A DNA stretch of 7,175 nucleotides, taken from Bacillota bacterium. GTDB taxonomy: Bacteria; Bacillota; Clostridia; Acetivibrionales; DTU013. The notes under the pieces were generated by a model, which was not told where the DNA came from, searched no databases, and was given only the letters and a program-made list of their open reading frames with translations. Made by a program: the position numbers and the translations under genes. The stretch is taken from positions 1 through 7,175 of the forward strand of contig JAEZJL010000003.1 in assembly GCA_023415815.1 (NCBI GenBank), in the 5' to 3' direction. Shown here piece by piece: positions 1 through 6,838 of the stretch (within the stretch, counting starts at the first letter, position 1; the number at the start of each line of letters is the position of its first letter).

Positions 1-2453
1 TCGCAGGACGTTACGGTCTCGGCTCGAAGGATACAACACCCGGGCAGATCATCGCAGTATATGATAACCTCAAAGCAGGTGTGCCGAAAAACCATTTTAC
101 GATAGGCATTGTGGACGATGTCACAAATCTTTCGCTTCCGATTACAAACGAGGTTGATACTACTCCGGAGGGTACGATAAGCTGTAAATTCTGGGGTCTG
201 GGCTCTGACGGTACTATTGGGGCGAACAAGAACTCCATAAAAATCATAGGCGACCATACCGATATGTACGTGCAAGCCTATTTCTACAATGATTCAAAGA
301 AATCGGGCGGTATAACGTTATCCCATCTGCGATTCGGCAAAAAGCCCATCAAGTCGACATACCTGATAAACAAGGCGGATTTCGTGGCCTGCCACAATCC
401 CTCCTATGTCGACAAGTATGAAATGGTGCAGGACCTCAAAGACAACGGCACCTTCCTGCTCAATTCAGGCTGGACGCCGGAGGAGCTGGAAGCCAGGCTG
501 CCTGCCGGAATGAAACGTTATATGGCCGGCCACAATATCCGCTTGTACACCATAGACGCTGTCTCCATCGCCAGGGAGCTCGGATTGGGCAGCAGGATAA
601 ACATGATCATGCAGGCCGCCTTCTTCAAGCTGGCAGGGATCATACCGCTGGACGATGCGGTGAAATACATGAAGGACGCCATTTACAAAACTTACGGCAA
701 AAAGGGCGACAAGGTGGTGCAGATGAACAACCAGGCCGTGGATTTGGGCATTCAATCCATCGCTGCGGTAGACATACCTGCAAATTGGGCAGAGGCCCAG
801 GATGGACCGAAGTCCGGGAAGGAAGCGCCCGCTTTTATCGAAAATATACTGGAGCCAATGAACAGGCAGCAGGGCGACAGGCTCCCCGTCAGCGCCTTTA
901 AGGGCATGGAGGACGGCACCTTCCCGCAGGCAACCTCCCGGTATGAGAAGAGAGGGATAGCCGTAGACGTGCCGGAATGGCAGCGGGACAAGTGCATTCA
1001 ATGCAACCAGTGCTCCTATGTATGCCCCCATGCCGCAGTCCGGCCCTTTTTGCTGAACGCGGAGGAGACTGCCGCCGCTCCTGAAGGCTTCCCAAGCAGC
1101 AAGGCTATGGGCAAAGGCCTGGAAGGGCTGAATTTCAGGATACAGGTATCGCCGCTCGATTGCGCGGGCTGCGGCAACTGTGCCCAGGTGTGTCCAGCCA
1201 AGGAAAAGGCCCTGGTGATGAAGCCGCTGGACACTCAGACGGAACAGGCCGGAAACTGGGATTATGCAATGTCGCTTGTGCCGAAGGAGGATGTGATGGA
1301 TGCGGGCTCCATCAAAGGAAGCCAGTTCCAACAGCCGCTGCTCGAGTTCTCGGGCGCCTGTTCGGGCTGCGGCGAGACGCCGTATGCCAAGCTGGTCACA
1401 CAGCTTTTCGGCGACAGGATGATGATCGCGAATGCGACCGGCTGCTCTTCCATATGGGGCGCAAGCGCTCCGGCGGCGCCGTACTGCGTAAACAGCAGGG
1501 GGAAGGGCCCCGCCTGGGCGAATTCCCTCTTTGAGGATAACGCCGAGTACGGCTTTGGGATGTACCTGGCCGTCAGGCAGATCAGGGAAAAATTGGCCGG
1601 CCTTTGCAGGCAGGCGCTGCAGGCCGATTTGTCGGAAGAGTTGAGGGATGCGCTTCAGAGCTGGACGGACAGTATTTATGACGGGAAGGCTTCAAGGGCT
1701 GCAAGCGAGAGGCTTGTGTCGGCCATCAGGGCATACGGTACGGATAAGGCGGATCTGAAGGCAGTTTTGGACGAAATACTTGAGAAGGAAGAATTTCTGG
1801 TCAAAAGGTCGCAGTGGATATTCGGGGGAGACGGATGGGCCTATGATATAGGCTTTGGGGGCCTTGACCACGTACTGGCTTCCGGTGAGGACGTCAATGT
1901 GCTTGTCTTTGACACCGAGGTGTATTCAAATACCGGCGGACAGTCCTCGAAATCAACGCCTACGGGTGCTGTCGCGCAGTTTGCGGCGTCGGGCAAGCCC
2001 GTCAAGAAAAAGGACCTCGGGATGATTGCCATGTCCTATGGCTATGTTTATGTCGCACAGGTTGCCATGGGCGCAAACCAGAACCAATTTGTCAAAGCCC
2101 TTCTGGAGGCCGAGAGCTATCCGGGGCCGTCGCTCATAATAGCCTACGCGCCCTGCATCAACCACGGCCTCAAGCTGGGAATGGGCTTCACGCAGCTTGA
2201 GGAGAAGAATGCCGTGGAGGCCGGCTACTGGCACCTTTACAGGTACAACCCGCGCCTGAAGGACGAGGGGAAGAACCCGTTTGTACTGGATTCAAAGGAG
2301 CCTTCCGCTTCATACAGGGATTTCATCATGAGCGAGGTCCGGTATTCATCGCTTACGCGGACCTTCCCCGAAAGGGCTGAGACGCTCTTTGAGCTTGCCG
2401 AAAAGAATGCCAGGGAGCGATACGAAACCTACAAGAAGCTGGCGCAAGGTTAA
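1..2453 (+). CDS. nifJ: Pyruvate:ferredoxin (flavodoxin) oxidoreductase, C-terminal two thirds (5' end outside window)
   Basis: This enzyme oxidatively decarboxylates pyruvate with CoA to acetyl-CoA and CO2 and passes electrons to ferredoxin or flavodoxin in the cytoplasm. The frame is open from position 3, and the residues before the GTG at 81 (AGRYGLGSKDTTPGQ...) are family-like, so 81 is not the start. About 816 codons are visible; single-chain homologues have about 1170-1200, so domain I and most of domain II are missing. In order come the gamma-type domain (about 165-780), an EKR linker motif (945-953) and a ferredoxin domain with two [4Fe-4S] motifs, CIQCNQCSYVCP (from 993) and CAGCGNCAQVCP (from 1161). 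The TPP domain follows. It has proximal-cluster cysteines at 1359, 1368, 1443 and 2154, the TPP/Mg motif GDG (1827-1835) and NTGGQ (1929-1943). All visible key residues are present. The protein ends shortly after the TPP domain, without the extra C-terminal domain of the Desulfovibrio africanus enzyme. Activity on another 2-oxoacid cannot be excluded. Confidence 0.97.
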   Translation, partial: AGRYGLGSKDTTPGQIIAVYDNLKAGVPKNHFTIGIVDDVTNLSLPITNEVDTTPEGTISCKFWGLGSDGTIGANKNSIKIIGDHTDMYVQAYFYNDSKKSGGITLSHLRFGKKPIKSTYLINKADFVACHNPSYVDKYEMVQDLKDNGTFLLNSGWTPEELEARLPAGMKRYMAGHNIRLYTIDAVSIARELGLGSRINMIMQAAFFKLAGIIPLDDAVKYMKDAIYKTYGKKGDKVVQMNNQAVDLGIQSIAAVDIPANWAEAQDGPKSGKEAPAFIENILEPMNRQQGDRLPVSAFKGMEDGTFPQATSRYEKRGIAVDVPEWQRDKCIQCNQCSYVCPHAAVRPFLLNAEETAAAPEGFPSSKAMGKGLEGLNFRIQVSPLDCAGCGNCAQVCPAKEKALVMKPLDTQTEQAGNWDYAMSLVPKEDVMDAGSIKGSQFQQPLLEFSGACSGCGETPYAKLVTQLFGDRMMIANATGCSSIWGASAPAAPYCVNSRGKGPAWANSLFEDNAEYGFGMYLAVRQIREKLAGLCRQALQADLSEELRDALQSWTDSIYDGKASRAASERLVSAIRAYGTDKADLKAVLDEILEKEEFLVKRSQWIFGGDGWAYDIGFGGLDHVLASGEDVNVLVFDTEVYSNTGGQSSKSTPTGAVAQFAASGKPVKKKDLGMIAMSYGYVYVAQVAMGANQNQFVKALLEAESYPGPSLIIAYAPCINHGLKLGMGFTQLEEKNAVEAGYWHLYRYNPRLKDEGKNPFVLDSKEPSASYRDFIMSEVRYSSLTRTFPERAETLFELAEKNARERYETYKKLAQG

Positions 2454-2456
2454 GGT

Positions 2457-2506
2457 AAGGGGGACAGTTCTTCAAAATTGAGAAAGTGGGGAACTGTCCC
2501 TTTTTT
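2457..2506 (+). terminator. Intrinsic terminator of the oxidoreductase gene, built from an inverted repeat pair
   Basis: A perfect 10-bp stem, GGGACAGTTC (2461-2470) with GAACTGTCCC (2491-2500), is followed directly by six T residues (2501-2506). Inward the stem can grow by four pairs, two of them G-U (2471-2474 with 2487-2490). Outward it can grow through A-A-G-G (2457-2460) pairing with the T-run. It begins 4 nt after the stop codon. Both arms are members of the repeat family that fills this gap, so the terminator appears to be made from mobile or dispersed repeats. Termination is inferred from structure only. Confidence 0.85.
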
Positions 2507-2537
2507 ATTGGTGAGAATTGTTCACCTCAAAGCCTAG

Positions 2538-2632
2538 ATTATTATGGGGACACTTCTTCAAAAACGGTAAAATTGTGAAATTAGGGGACAGTTCTTCAAA
2601 ATCAAAATTATTATGGGGATACTTCTTCGAAA
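2538..2632 (+). repeat. Direct repeat pair, 69-bp offset, inside the repeat cluster
   Basis: ATTATTATGGGGACACTTCT begins at 2538 and ATTATTATGGGGATACTTCT begins at 2607. The similarity continues through TTC and an A-rich end, with about two mismatches over 26 bases. It is longer than the core repeat, so these two units share flanking sequence. This suggests local duplication or copies of one subfamily. Both carry ACTTC where the other forward units carry AGTTC. Confidence 0.75.
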
Positions 2633-2683
2633 CCAGAGAGAGAACATTTGCTTACGATTCAGCAAAAATAGAGAACTGTCCCC
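2584..2683. repeat. Perfect 12-bp inverted repeat with a 76-nt loop
   Basis: GGGGACAGTTCT (2584-2595) is the exact reverse complement of AGAACTGTCCCC (2672-2683). It is the longest perfect forward/reverse pairing among the units. It would close a loop containing the degenerate forward copy at 2615-2632. No T-run follows on either strand, so it is not a classical terminator. Confidence 0.7.
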
Positions 2684-2840
2684 GCGTAATCGGAGAAAGC
2701 CCTACAAAAATGCTGTAAGAGATATTAAGGGATGCTGAAATCAACAAACCGAAAACAGAGAACTGTCCCTCCCAAGAGAACAGTCCCTCGGGAAGAAAAC
2801 TGTCTCTGCCAACATGAATGATAATGAAGAACTGTCCCTG

Positions 2841-4628
2841 TCAGACAGGCAGCTGGATTATGAATTCCGTGCCTTTTCCGGGCTCACTTTCGACTTTTAT
2901 ATCTCCGTTGTACAGGTTTACGATATGCTTGACGATGGAGAGGCCGAGGCCTGTGCCGCCCATGTTGCGGGACCTGCCCTTATCCACGCGGTAAAATCTC
3001 TCGAAGATTCTTGACAGGTGCTGCTGGGCTATCCCTATGCCGGTGTCCTTGACGGTGATTACGACTCTTCCCTCCAACCTGGACGCCATAACAATAATGC
3101 TTCCGTTTTCAACATTGTAGTTTATTGCATTGTCAATGAGGTTTATAAACATTTGCTTTATCCTGTCACGGTTGGCCTGGATGTTGATCCGCGCATCTGC
3201 CTCGACCCTTAGCGAAACGCCTTTCTTTTCGGCGTTTACCTGAAGTATGGCGGCCACCTCTTCAATTATAGCCTTGAGATTGTGCCTGCCGATGTCCGTA
3301 TCCTTCTGCCGGGTCTCTATTTCGGAGAGCTGAAGTATATCGTTGATGAGCATGTAAAGCCTTTCAGCCTCTATATCTATGATTTCAAGGAATTTTACAG
3401 CCACGGCTCCGTCGTTGATCGCGCCGCTCCTGAGTGTTTCAACGAAACCCCGGATAGAGGTGAGCGGAGTTTTAAGCTCGTGCGTCACGTTTGAAACGAA
3501 ATCCGTTCGTATCTGTTCAAGCTTTTTGAGGTTTGTTATATCGTGTATTGTCAGGATCCCTCCGGTATTTACCTCGGGATTGCTTCTGGAGCGTATGGGA
3601 TTTGTATAAATCCGGAAGATTTTTTCTTCGGGTACGCCGATATTGATTTCACTCGAAAGTGAAGCGCCGTTATTTATCGTCTGCGCCAGAAACTCATTTA
3701 TCTGGCGGTTCCTTATGACCTCCACGAGCTTCACTCCGATGATTGCGTTTTCATCGCCTATGTTGAAAAGCCGGCAGGCTATGGCGTTTACCAGGATTAT
3801 CCTGAAGCTGCCGTCTACGGCCATGAAGCCGTTTGTCATGCTGTTAAGGATGGAGTCGAATTTAATATTCTTATCCGTGAGGTCCGCAACGGTACGATCA
3901 AGCTCGCCGGCCATTTCATTGAAGGTTCGGGCCAGCTGCCCAAGCTCGTCGTTGGTCCTTATGACGGCGCGTTTGGTGTAATTTCCGCCGGAGATCTGCT
4001 TTGATACGTCGATAAGCTCGTTTACCGGCTTTGTTACGGAAATGGAAAACTTATAGGCCAGCAGGCTCGTCAGCAGCAGGCCTGTCAATATGCCGATGAT
4101 GCAATAAAACCAGATTGTGCGGTTTATCTTTTGCAGCTGTATAAGCGGGACGGATACTCTGAGTATGGTCTCCATCGAAGTGGCGGGCATGGCTATATAC
4201 AGGAAATCCATTTTCATGGTTTTGCTGAAGCGGATATCCTCCCCGATATTACCTTTTATGGCCTCCTGTATTTCCTTTCTGTTCAGGTGGTTTTCCATGC
4301 TCTGGTAGTCCGTATCCGACTCTCCGAGGACCTTGCCGTCGTAATCCACGAAGGTTACCCTAGATTCCTTGTCGAGAGTCGACCCGGTGGAGGTGGAGGA
4401 GCTGTCCACGATCTCGGAGCAGGCTTTGGCGAGCAGGTTCAGATCTATTTCTTCTCCCCTTTTTACAGCGGAGGATATCTGACTATCTATCAATGCGGCG
4501 GTAAGCCTGAGTCTTTGTTCAACTTCACCTTTATACAGCCTCTGCTCGAATTCGGACACAAAAATGCCGGTGACGGATATTCCCACCATCACCAGTACCA
4601 TATAATATGCCAGTATTTTTTTCCTCAA
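2841..4628 (-). CDS. phoR: PhoR-type membrane sensor histidine kinase of phosphate response
   Basis: This membrane kinase autophosphorylates and transfers phosphate to the neighbouring response regulator. The protein has 595 residues. TM1 is at about 7-26, followed by an extracytoplasmic domain at about 27-170 and TM2 at about 172-193. Then come HAMP (about 195-250), PAS (about 255-368), HisKA with VTHELKTP (phospho-acceptor His383), and HATPase with N-box N496/N500, G1 DTGIG (528-532), F-box FERFYRVD (542-549) and G2 GGTGLGLS (557-564). All catalytic motifs are intact, and the architecture matches Bacillus/Clostridium PhoR rather than the short E. coli form. The start is TTG (4626-4628). GGTGAT, complementary to the 16S 3' tail, lies 6 nt upstream, and the first in-frame ATG (codon 10) would cut into TM1 and has no ribosome binding site. 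The gene is last in the operon, 25 nt after phoP. The phosphate role rests on the pst/phoU neighbours. Confidence 0.93.
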   Translation of the reverse strand: MRKKILAYYMVLVMVGISVTGIFVSEFEQRLYKGEVEQRLRLTAALIDSQISSAVKRGEEIDLNLLAKACSEIVDSSSTSTGSTLDKESRVTFVDYDGKVLGESDTDYQSMENHLNRKEIQEAIKGNIGEDIRFSKTMKMDFLYIAMPATSMETILRVSVPLIQLQKINRTIWFYCIIGILTGLLLTSLLAYKFSISVTKPVNELIDVSKQISGGNYTKRAVIRTNDELGQLARTFNEMAGELDRTVADLTDKNIKFDSILNSMTNGFMAVDGSFRIILVNAIACRLFNIGDENAIIGVKLVEVIRNRQINEFLAQTINNGASLSSEINIGVPEEKIFRIYTNPIRSRSNPEVNTGGILTIHDITNLKKLEQIRTDFVSNVTHELKTPLTSIRGFVETLRSGAINDGAVAVKFLEIIDIEAERLYMLINDILQLSEIETRQKDTDIGRHNLKAIIEEVAAILQVNAEKKGVSLRVEADARINIQANRDRIKQMFINLIDNAINYNVENGSIIVMASRLEGRVVITVKDTGIGIAQQHLSRIFERFYRVDKGRSRNMGGTGLGLSIVKHIVNLYNGDIKVESEPGKGTEFIIQLPV

Positions 4629-4634
4629 AACGTC

Positions 4635-4640
4635 ATCACC
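4635..4640 (-). promoter_or_regulatory. Ribosome binding site deciding the TTG start of phoR
   Basis: On the minus strand GGTGAT is followed by 6 nt and then TTG. It pairs with the AUCACC part of the 16S rRNA 3' end but lacks the AGGAGG core used by the other genes here. The weaker site plus TTG suggests less kinase than regulator is made; that is inference. Confidence 0.55.
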
Positions 4641-4653
4641 GGACCCTTGCCGT

Positions 4654-5361
4654 TTACTTTGCGGATTTATCGTTGAACCTGTAGCCGATACCTCTTATGG
4701 TCTCAATATAAACCGGATTGCTGTCGTCATCCTCTATCTTTTGCCTGAGGTAGCGTATATGGACGTCCACCGTGCGGGTTTCGCCGTAGTAGTCGAAGCC
4801 CCATATCTTGTCCAGCAAAAGCTCTCTTGACAGGACCTTGCCTTTGTTTTGTATGAGCATTTTAAGCAGCTCAAATTCCTTTAAAGGCATCTCCAGCAGA
4901 TTTTCGTTCTTGAAAACCTCATGCCTGACCAGGTCTATGGTTATATCGCCGTGCTTTATATTATCAACCTCTGCAGGCACGGAATTGTTGATCCGCCTGA
5001 ATATAGCCTTGACTCTGGCAACCAGCTCCCTCACGCTGAAGGGCTTGGTAAGGTAATCATCCGCTCCCAGCTCAAGCCCGAGCACCTTGTCAAACTCCTC
5101 GCTCTTCGCCGTCAGCATGATTATCGGTATGCTTTTGGTCCTGTTATTGCCGCGGAGCTGCCTGCACACCTCAAGCCCGTCCACTCCGGGAAGCATTATA
5201 TCAAGTATGAAGAGGTCGGGTATGGTGTTCCTCACCTCTTCCAGCAGCGCTTCGCCGCTTTCAAAGGTCAGAACCTTGTAACCGTTGGTTTCAAGGTTGT
5301 ACTTTACCAGCTGCTGTATATGGACCTCGTCCTCCACTGCAAATATCAGTTCCTTAGACAT
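4654..5361 (-). CDS. phoP: PhoP/PhoB-type response regulator (OmpR family)
   Basis: This is a DNA-binding transcription factor that, once phosphorylated by PhoR, controls phosphate-starvation genes. It has 235 residues, normal for the family. The receiver domain (about 4-120) has acidic residues Glu10/Asp11, phospho-acceptor Asp54 in DLFILDIMLPG, Thr84, and Lys106 in the LTKPF motif. The OmpR/PhoB winged helix (about 135-230) has the recognition-helix segment TRTVDVHIRYLRQKIE (195-210) and the closing wing IETIRGIGYRF (219-229). The ATG start at 5359-5361 is only 2 nt after the phoU stop, with AGGAGG 5 nt upstream, inside the phoU coding sequence. The family would bind direct repeats upstream of Pho genes; no such operator is visible, because the operon promoter lies outside the window. 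Assignment to phosphate control comes from the neighbours, since OmpR-family regulators are hard to tell apart by domain alone. Confidence 0.95.
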   Translation of the reverse strand: MSKELIFAVEDEVHIQQLVKYNLETNGYKVLTFESGEALLEEVRNTIPDLFILDIMLPGVDGLEVCRQLRGNNRTKSIPIIMLTAKSEEFDKVLGLELGADDYLTKPFSVRELVARVKAIFRRINNSVPAEVDNIKHGDITIDLVRHEVFKNENLLEMPLKEFELLKMLIQNKGKVLSRELLLDKIWGFDYYGETRTVDVHIRYLRQKIEDDDSNPVYIETIRGIGYRFNDKSAK

Positions 5362-5363
5362 AG

Positions 5364-6047
5364 CTACCTCCTGTCATCGCTGTGGAACAGCCTTGTGAGG
5401 TGGTCATGCTCGCCGGTCACATTGAAGACGACCCATTCTCCTATATTTGTGGCGTGGTCGGCCATCCTCTCAAGGTACTTTGCTATAAACATAAAATCTA
5501 TAGCCTGTTCTACAGCTTTGGTGTCGTTTTTCATTATATTTATCAGCTCGAGTATTATTTTATTAAAAAGATCGTCTACTGCGTCGTCGCTTGCGCATAC
5601 TTCCTGCGCCAGGGCTATATCCTGCTTTATATAGGCGTCTATGGATTTATTCACCATCTGCTTCGCAAGCTCGGCCATTTTCGGAATATCTATCAAGGGC
5701 TTGATGTATTTTTCATTGGCCATGCGGATGGTTATTTCGGCAATGTCGGAGGAATGGTCGGCAATCCTCTCCATGTCCGTTATTATCTTTAAAGCCGTGC
5801 TTATCGTCCTAAGATCCTTTGCAAGCGGCTGCTGCCTTGCGATGAGGTTCATGCACTTCTTTTCAATTCTCTGCTCCAGCGCGTCTATGATGTCGTCATT
5901 GCTCAGGATCTTCTCCGCAAGCTCCACATCCTGCTTTTTTAAGGCAAGGATGGTATTGTCGATGGATTCCTCCACCAGGCTTCCCATATTAATGAGGTCA
6001 AGGTGCAGGTCGTCAAGACCCTGGTCGAATGAATGCCTTGTAACCAT
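5364..6047 (-). CDS. phoU: PhoU, phosphate signalling and transport regulator
   Basis: PhoU is a cytoplasmic all-helical protein that links the Pst transporter to the PhoR kinase and restrains Pho signalling when phosphate is plentiful. The 227 residues are close to the usual 215-240. Two PhoU repeats are visible, each with the metal-binding signature: DMERIADHSSDI (91-102; Glu93, Asp97, Asp101) and YLERMADHATNIGE (191-204; Glu193, Asp197, with Asn201 in the last position). Downstream of pstB and upstream of phoP, it sits between the transporter and the two-component genes. The ATG start at 6045-6047 has AAGGAGG 8 nt upstream, overlapping the pstB stop. The last residues, DDRR, are encoded by codons that also form the phoP ribosome binding site, which may explain the arginine tail. 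Confidence 0.96.
   Translation of the reverse strand: MVTRHSFDQGLDDLHLDLINMGSLVEESIDNTILALKKQDVELAEKILSNDDIIDALEQRIEKKCMNLIARQQPLAKDLRTISTALKIITDMERIADHSSDIAEITIRMANEKYIKPLIDIPKMAELAKQMVNKSIDAYIKQDIALAQEVCASDDAVDDLFNKIILELINIMKNDTKAVEQAIDFMFIAKYLERMADHATNIGEWVVFNVTGEHDHLTRLFHSDDRR
5367..5372 (-). promoter_or_regulatory. phoP ribosome binding site inside the last two phoU codons
   Basis: On the minus strand phoU ends AGG AGG TAG, followed by CT and the phoP ATG. The two terminal arginine codons of PhoU are themselves the perfect AGGAGG site of phoP, 5 nt before its start. Ribosomes finishing phoU would sit on the phoP start region, which favours translational coupling. Confidence 0.85.
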
Positions 6048-6055
6048 TGATATTT

Positions 6056-6063
6056 CCTCCTTA
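6056..6063 (-). promoter_or_regulatory. phoU ribosome binding site overlapping the pstB stop codon
   Basis: The minus strand reads TAAGGAGG: TAA (6061-6063) ends pstB and AAGGAGG (6056-6062) is the phoU site, 8 nt before its ATG. The overlap supports coupled translation of pstB and phoU. Confidence 0.85.
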
Positions 6064-6819
6064 TCCGAATCTTCCCGTTATATAGTCCTCAGTCCGCTTA
6101 TCGGCGGGCTTACTGAATATTTTCTCCGTATTGTCGAATTCAACTATTTCCCCGTGAAGGAAAAATGCCGTCCTGTCGGATATCCTTCCGGCCTGCTGCA
6201 TATTATGGGTGACTATGACTATGGTATATTTCTCCTTCAGCTCGTCAATCAGGTCCTCTATCTTAAGTGTGGATATAGGGTCAAGCGCCGACGTGGGCTC
6301 ATCCATAAGCACCACTTCAGGCTCGACTGCAAGCACCCTGGCTATGCACAGCCTTTGCTGCTGCCCGCCTGAGAGTCCCAGGGCATTCTGCTTCAGCCTG
6401 TCTTTGACCTCGTCCCAGAGGGCCGCGTTTCTGAGGCTTTTTTCCACTATGTCGTTTAGCTTTGAACTGGACCTGATGCCGTGTATCCTCGGACCATAGG
6501 CGACATTGTCGAACACCGACATCGGAAACGGGTTCGGCTTCTGGAACACCATGCCCACCCTTTTTCTCAGTTCAACTATATCATATTCCTTATATATGTT
6601 CAAACCGTCCAAATATACCTCGCCAGTTATACTGACGCCCTGAATAAGGTCGTTCATGCGGTTCAGCGTTTTTATAAAGGTGGACTTGCCGCATCCGGAG
6701 GGACCTATAAGGGCTGTGACCTGCTTTTCCTCGATATCGACGTTTATGTTTTTAAGCGCCTGTACGTCCCCGTAAAACAGGTCGAGCTCCCTTGTTTTGA
6801 TTTTCTGTTTATCGCTCAT
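6061..6819 (-). CDS. pstB: PstB, ATPase of the high-affinity phosphate ABC importer
   Basis: PstB is the cytoplasmic nucleotide-binding subunit that hydrolyses ATP to drive phosphate import through PstC/PstA. It has 252 residues, the full family length. Visible motifs are Walker A GPSGCGKST (39-47), the Q-loop Gln93 in MVFQKPNPFPMS, which is typical of PstB, the ABC signature LSGGQ (149-153), Walker B VVLMDEP (169-175; Glu174 catalytic), the D-loop SALD (177-180) and the switch His205 in VIVTHNM. The C-terminal stretch EDYITGRFG is also characteristic of PstB. The ATG start at 6817-6819 has AGGGAGG 9 nt upstream and lies 19 nt after the pstA stop. The stop codon is shared with the phoU ribosome binding site. 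All catalytic residues are intact, so an active ATPase is expected. Confidence 0.98.
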   Translation of the reverse strand: MSDKQKIKTRELDLFYGDVQALKNINVDIEEKQVTALIGPSGCGKSTFIKTLNRMNDLIQGVSITGEVYLDGLNIYKEYDIVELRKRVGMVFQKPNPFPMSVFDNVAYGPRIHGIRSSSKLNDIVEKSLRNAALWDEVKDRLKQNALGLSGGQQQRLCIARVLAVEPEVVLMDEPTSALDPISTLKIEDLIDELKEKYTIVIVTHNMQQAGRISDRTAFFLHGEIVEFDNTEKIFSKPADKRTEDYITGRFG

Positions 6820-6828
6820 GCTTTTCTG

Positions 6829-6835
6829 CCTCCCT
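6829..6835 (-). promoter_or_regulatory. pstB ribosome binding site
   Basis: On the minus strand AGGGAGG lies 9 nt before the pstB ATG, in the 19-nt gap after pstA. It fixes the pstB start. Confidence 0.8.
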
Positions 6836-6838
6836 GTA

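Larger units (their letters stand above)
2454..2840. repeat. Cluster of about ten GGGGACAGTTCTTC-type repeats in the convergent gap, probably REP-like
   Basis: This 387-bp gap has no convincing gene. Forward copies lie at 2460-2477 (GGGGACAGTTCTTCAAAA), 2546-2564 (GGGGACACTTCTTC), 2584-2601 (GGGGACAGTTCTTCAAAA) and 2615-2632 (GGGGATACTTCTTC). Reverse copies lie at 2491-2500 (GAACTGTCCC), 2672-2683 (AGAACTGTCCCC), 2757-2769 (AGAGAACTGTCCC), 2775-2787 (AGAGAACAGTCCC), 2794-2808 (degenerate) and 2826-2840 (GAAGAACTGTCCCTG). Apart from the terminator pair, forward units fill the left half and reverse units the right half, so the region could fold into one large imperfect hairpin. Similar GGGGACAG-type repeats occur dispersed in other bacterial genomes, sometimes with IS200-like (Y1/RAYT) transposases. 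That link is recalled from general knowledge and nothing in this window encodes such an enzyme. Confidence 0.8.

Noticed and set aside
81..83. GTG at 81 as the true start of the oxidoreductase
   Set aside because: The frame remains open to the window edge with family-conserved residues (GRYGLGSKDTTPGQ) upstream, so the gene begins outside the window.
465..1331. 288-codon open frame on the minus strand inside the oxidoreductase gene
   Set aside because: It is antisense to conserved ferredoxin-domain coding sequence, has no recognisable motif and is explained by codon bias of the real gene.
2518..2718. 66-codon frame in the convergent gap, starting with TTG
   Set aside because: Its repeated LLWGHFF/LLWGYFF peptides are just translated DNA repeats (units at 2546 and 2615). 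It has no good ribosome binding site and no family resemblance.
2454..2840. CRISPR array
   Set aside because: The repeats are short, degenerate, irregularly spaced (overlapping to over 60 bp) and occur in both orientations. There are no uniform spacers and no cas genes.
2814..3014. 66-codon plus-strand frame overlapping the last repeat and the 3' end of phoR
   Set aside because: Most of it is antisense to the HATPase domain of phoR and it has no ribosome binding site or motif.
4131..4676. 181-codon plus-strand frame opposite the sensor part of phoR
   Set aside because: It is a shadow frame with low-complexity Gly-rich stretches and no start signal; the minus-strand kinase accounts for the sequence.
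5641..6372. 243-codon plus-strand frame across phoU and pstB
   Set aside because: It is antisense to two clearly functional genes; its serine-rich composition is typical of a shadow frame.
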